A DNA stretch of 32,773 nt from Desulfobacteraceae bacterium (GTDB lineage Bacteria; Desulfobacterota; Desulfobacteria; Desulfobacterales; SURF-15), in contig QZKK01000186.1 in assembly GCA_003599475.1 (NCBI GenBank), positions 1 to 32,773 on the forward strand. The letters run 5' to 3'. Below, piece after piece: positions 31,839 through 32,773 of this stretch. The first letter of the stretch is position 1. Every line of letters starts with the position of its first letter. Under the pieces are notes generated by a model that saw only the letters and a list, made by a program, of their open reading frames with translations, made no database searches and had not been told where the DNA came from. The translations under genes were made by a program, and so were the position numbers.

Positions 31839-32075
31839 ATGATTACGGAAGGTAATAAGGTTACTAAACGTGCAATTGCTCAAGCGGCAAAAATCAGCCC
31901 TGCTTTTCTGAGTCATATTATCCGCGGCCGGCGACGTTGCCCACCCGATGTAGCTGTGCGCCTCGAAGAAGTAACCACGATCAACAGAATCGTTTGGGTG
32001 TGGGGAAGCTCAAGGGAAATCAGAATCGCGGTTGAGGATTATATCGATTCACAAAGAGGCGGTCATGGACATTGA
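31839..32075 (+). CDS. Small Cro-like HTH protein
   Basis: The 78-residue protein is read from the ATG at 31839; a GTG at 31833 is in frame. It consists almost entirely of a helix-turn-helix: VTKRAIAQAAKISPAFLSHI, then IRGRRRCPPDVAVRLEEVT. It is typical of Cro or small antirepressor-type proteins of phages and plasmids. Neither start has a ribosome-binding site; the -10 (31825-31830) puts the transcript start at about the ATG, suggesting leaderless translation. The next gene begins ten bases before its stop. It faces the CI-like gene. Confidence 0.65.
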   Translation: MITEGNKVTKRAIAQAAKISPAFLSHIIRGRRRCPPDVAVRLEEVTTINRIVWVWGSSREIRIAVEDYIDSQRGGHGH

Positions 32076-32388
32076 AGCGCGCCTCTTAGCAATCCAGGAA
32101 ATACAAAGCCAAATTCTCGCCTTGCTGACCGACGGCTCCGCTTCAGCGCCCAGAACAATGAATTTGAAAGAGGCCGCGAAATATACTGGGTATTCCGCAG
32201 ACCATTTCAGGAGATTGGCTGTTGAGCAACGAATTATCCCATACATTAGGCCTTCTGGTCAGCAGAAGGGCAAGTTGCTTTTTCGCAAGGAAGATTTGGA
32301 CAACTTTCTTGAATTATCGAGAAAGGAGGTAAAGGAAAGTTCGCTACCAGGGCGCCGGAGAAAATCGAAGGACATTCGGATTTGGTAA
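32065..32388 (+). CDS. Helix-turn-helix (MerR/excisionase-like, HTH_17) protein
   Basis: The 107-residue protein begins at the ATG at 32065, behind GAGGCGG and overlapping the previous gene. A helical N-terminal part (residues 1-30) is followed by the HTH_17/excisionase-type domain: MNLKEAAKYTGYSADHFRRL, IIPYIRPSGQQKGKLLFRKE and DLDNFLELSR. The C-terminal tail is basic (GRRRKSK). Such proteins act as excisionases (Xis/AlpA) or replication and regulation accessory factors of mobile elements. Its stop codon is in the same frame as the TrfA-like gene that follows. Confidence 0.72.
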   Translation: MDIEARLLAIQEIQSQILALLTDGSASAPRTMNLKEAAKYTGYSADHFRRLAVEQRIIPYIRPSGQQKGKLLFRKEDLDNFLELSRKEVKESSLPGRRRKSKDIRIW

Positions 32389-32394
32389 AGCCCT

Positions 32395-32773
32395 GTGTGT
32401 GCCGATGATAGCAATTGCCCAAGCGCTATACACGGGCTGCCAGCAAGACTCCAGAGAAAAATCGAAGCCTTTGTTGAAGAGCCTCCGCTTCCTGCCTGGC
32501 ACGAGGAAATACGCGGGGTGCCAAACATTTGTTTGAGATCGGCCCTGTTTGGGGTGATTCAGCGTGGCCGGAGAAAAGCCGTCAAAGGCGAGCTGATCGC
32601 TGCGGTCGGCGGTCTCCATATTCGTTACACAGGCTGGCGCCTTGATCAGGGAGACTTTGACGTCTTGGCCCAGACATTTCATCTGTTGTCCCGGCAGCAG
32701 GAAAAATCCAAATCCGGGTATGTCCCGCTCACGGCCAAAAGGTTTCTCAAGGACATCGGAAGACAATGGGGAA
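32395..32773 (+). CDS. TrfA-like plasmid replication initiator, 5' part (cut by window edge)
   Basis: The frame is open from just after the TAA at 32386-32388 to the window end (126 codons from a GTG at 32395). It encodes PPLPAWHEEIRGVPN, CLRSALFGVIQRGRRK, LHIRYTGWRLDQGDFDVLAQ, and FLKDIGRQWG, the pattern of TrfA replication initiators (RGVPN-x3-RSALF ... YTG-x-L-x-Q-x-D-x-DV). The true start is uncertain because no clear ribosome-binding site is present; GTG at 32395 is provisional. The protein would bind iterons and start plasmid replication. With the repressor pair upstream it marks a plasmid-like or integrative module. Confidence 0.8.
   Translation, partial: MCADDSNCPSAIHGLPARLQRKIEAFVEEPPLPAWHEEIRGVPNICLRSALFGVIQRGRRKAVKGELIAAVGGLHIRYTGWRLDQGDFDVLAQTFHLLSRQQEKSKSGYVPLTAKRFLKDIGRQWG

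Overview
The window looks like a piece of chromosome from an anaerobic or facultative Gram-negative bacterium. A TonB-dependent outer-membrane receptor, an oxygen-independent (Cbi-type) corrin pathway, a BzaF-like enzyme of anaerobic lower-ligand synthesis and many periplasmic c-type cytochromes all point that way. Desulfuromonadia (Geobacter relatives) fit best in my judgement, with Nitrospirota as an alternative. That assignment is inference from gene content only. I saw no rRNA, tRNA or CRISPR.

Layout. (1) 1-477, minus: 5' part of an RcnA/NicO nickel-cobalt exporter with a His-rich loop, cut by the window edge. (2) 586-711: tail of an IS200-type transposase. (3) 772-20694, plus: a nearly continuous cobalamin block. 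A sigma70-like promoter, a cobalamin riboswitch and an intrinsic terminator precede a BtuB-like receptor, then bzaF, cbiP, cbiB, cobD, cbiA and a cbiX-cbiC fusion. A second cobalamin riboswitch precedes the cobalt ECF transporter cbiMNQO, then cobO/btuR, cbiD, cbiET, cbiL, cbiF, a cbiG-cbiH fusion and a GATase1/BPL_N-like protein of unknown role. Most junctions overlap by 4-23 bases, so the genes are translationally coupled. (4) 20741-21859: tail of a REP-associated transposase and a truncated IS66 transposase with an in-frame stop. (5) 21863-23747, minus: a SorA-like sulfite dehydrogenase, a SorB-like cytochrome c and a further small cytochrome c. (6) 24248-28055, plus: a TsdA-like thiosulfate dehydrogenase followed by two CydA-like membrane proteins carrying fused c-type heme domains. 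(7) 28090-29538, minus: a metallophosphoesterase resembling SoxB, without a signal peptide. (8) 29767-30703, minus: an AcfC-like binding protein joined to a truncated second copy of the RcnA/NicO gene. (9) 31161-32773: a divergent repressor pair, an AlpA/excisionase-like HTH protein and a TrfA-like replication initiator cut by the window end, i.e. a plasmid-like or integrative-element module.

How it works together. The cobalamin block covers corrin import, cobalt uptake, most ring-building steps, adenosylation, side-chain attachment and probably anaerobic 5-hydroxybenzimidazole synthesis, under two cobalamin riboswitches. CbiJ and the late genes cobU, cobS and cobT are not in the window. The sulfur block suggests periplasmic oxidation of sulfite and thiosulfate, with electrons passed to c-type cytochromes and perhaps to an unusual bd-related oxidase. 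The RcnA/NicO 5' region is present twice, in the same orientation near both ends of the window, and transposase tails bracket the cobalamin block. Both suggest assembly by recombination.
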